Origin: Acidobacteriota bacterium
Lineage (GTDB): Bacteria; Acidobacteriota; Blastocatellia; Pyrinomonadales; Pyrinomonadaceae
Reading direction: 5' to 3'
DNA length: 5,302 nt
Assembly: GCA_013813755.1 (NCBI GenBank)
Contig: JACCRD010000180.1
Location: 1 to 5,302, forward strand
A program made the translations under genes and the position numbers. The notes under the pieces were generated by a model, which ran no database searches, was not told the DNA's origin, and was given only the letters and a program-made list of their open reading frames with translations. This document shows, in pieces, positions 4,991 to 5,302 of the stretch; position 1 is the stretch's first letter, and each line of letters starts with the position of its first letter.

Positions 4991-5302
4991 TCAAATCAGT
5001 TTTTCCAGCTGCCCGTAAATAGTCTCGGAATCAACCGTTCCATCAACTTTTTTCAGGCGTTCCGTATTTTCGTAATAATCCAGCAAAGGTTTCGTTTGCT
5101 CTTCATATGTGGCAAGACGAACTTTTGCTTTTTCTTCCGTGTCATCGGCGCGTTGTTCCAATTGTTCCGCGGGGTGCAAATCGCAGAAGTTTTCCTTAAT
5201 CGGCGGTTTAAAGTAGATGTTATAAATTTCCCCGCAAACCGAAAATTTTCTGCGCACCGTCATTCTTTTCTATATATTTTCGAGCGGCACATCAATCAAA
5301 AT
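4991..5302 (-). CDS. adk: Adenylate kinase, 3' part, interrupted by an in-frame TAG
   Basis: Adk catalyses ATP + AMP = 2 ADP in the cytosol. Only the LID domain and C-terminal part are in the window; the P-loop and NMP-binding parts lie beyond the right edge. From the edge the frame reads ILIDVPLENI, then a TAG stop (5272-5270), then KRMTVRRKFSVCGEIYNIYF and on to EKLI before TGA. This aligns without gaps to the family region around VPDEELxxRxxGRR, so the stop is a pure substitution at a variable position. An internal ATG (5263) could start only a 90-residue piece lacking the catalytic N-terminus. The zinc site of the LID is odd: the four positions hold Phe, Cys, Cys, His, where the first is normally Cys (TTT here; TGT would restore it). 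The catalytic-type arginines (RRK; QRADDTEEKAKVRL) are kept. Family identity is sure; whether it is a broken gene or a sequence error is open. Confidence 0.85.

Overview
The window is a stretch of bacterial core chromosome carrying the classic alpha-operon cluster, with every gene on the minus strand. In transcription order (right to left) it holds: the 3' part of adk (adenylate kinase), map (methionine aminopeptidase), infA (IF-1), rpmJ (L36), rpsM (S13), rpsK (S11), rpsD (S4), rpoA (RNA polymerase alpha), rplQ (L17), and the first 29 codons of an unrecognised gene cut by the left edge. The order is the ancestral bacterial one. The style of RpoA, the L17 with a long internal insertion, and the zinc-binding S4 and L36 suggest Acidobacteriota (Blastocatellia-like). 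This placement is from memory of the families, not from a search, and is only moderately sure. Base composition is AT-leaning.

Layout. 4991-5302 is adk, 4046-4858 map, 3755-3976 infA, 3594-3707 rpmJ, 3112-3495 rpsM, 2654-3052 rpsK, 1814-2449 rpsD, 696-1712 rpoA, 111-615 rplQ and 1-89 the partial gene. The products work together. IF-1 starts translation. S13, S11, S4, L17 and L36 are ribosome parts. Map trims nascent chains, the alpha subunit nucleates RNA polymerase assembly, and Adk balances adenine nucleotides. I see no convincing intrinsic terminator between genes and no confident promoter, which fits one long transcript.

No new defence or mobile system is visible. Two things stand out. 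First, essential genes carry lesions. rplQ has one extra T in a short T run (plus 544-547), which splits it into two frames. adk has an in-frame TAG (5270-5272) in an otherwise colinear alignment, and a Phe where the first zinc-ligand cysteine is expected. Three intact genes here end in TAG, so TAG appears to be an ordinary stop codon. Sequence error is the simplest explanation, but true mutations cannot be excluded.

Second, four spacers contain degenerate repeats with a strict 7-base phase, and three of them are arranged as inverted pairs (rpoA-rplQ, rpsK-rpsD, rpsM-rpsK; the rpmJ-rpsM spacer has a simple direct array). Two reach into the ribosome-binding regions of rplQ and rpsK. A separate perfect 15-bp stem-loop sits between rpsD and rpoA. 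These heptad repeats are the most unusual signal in the window.
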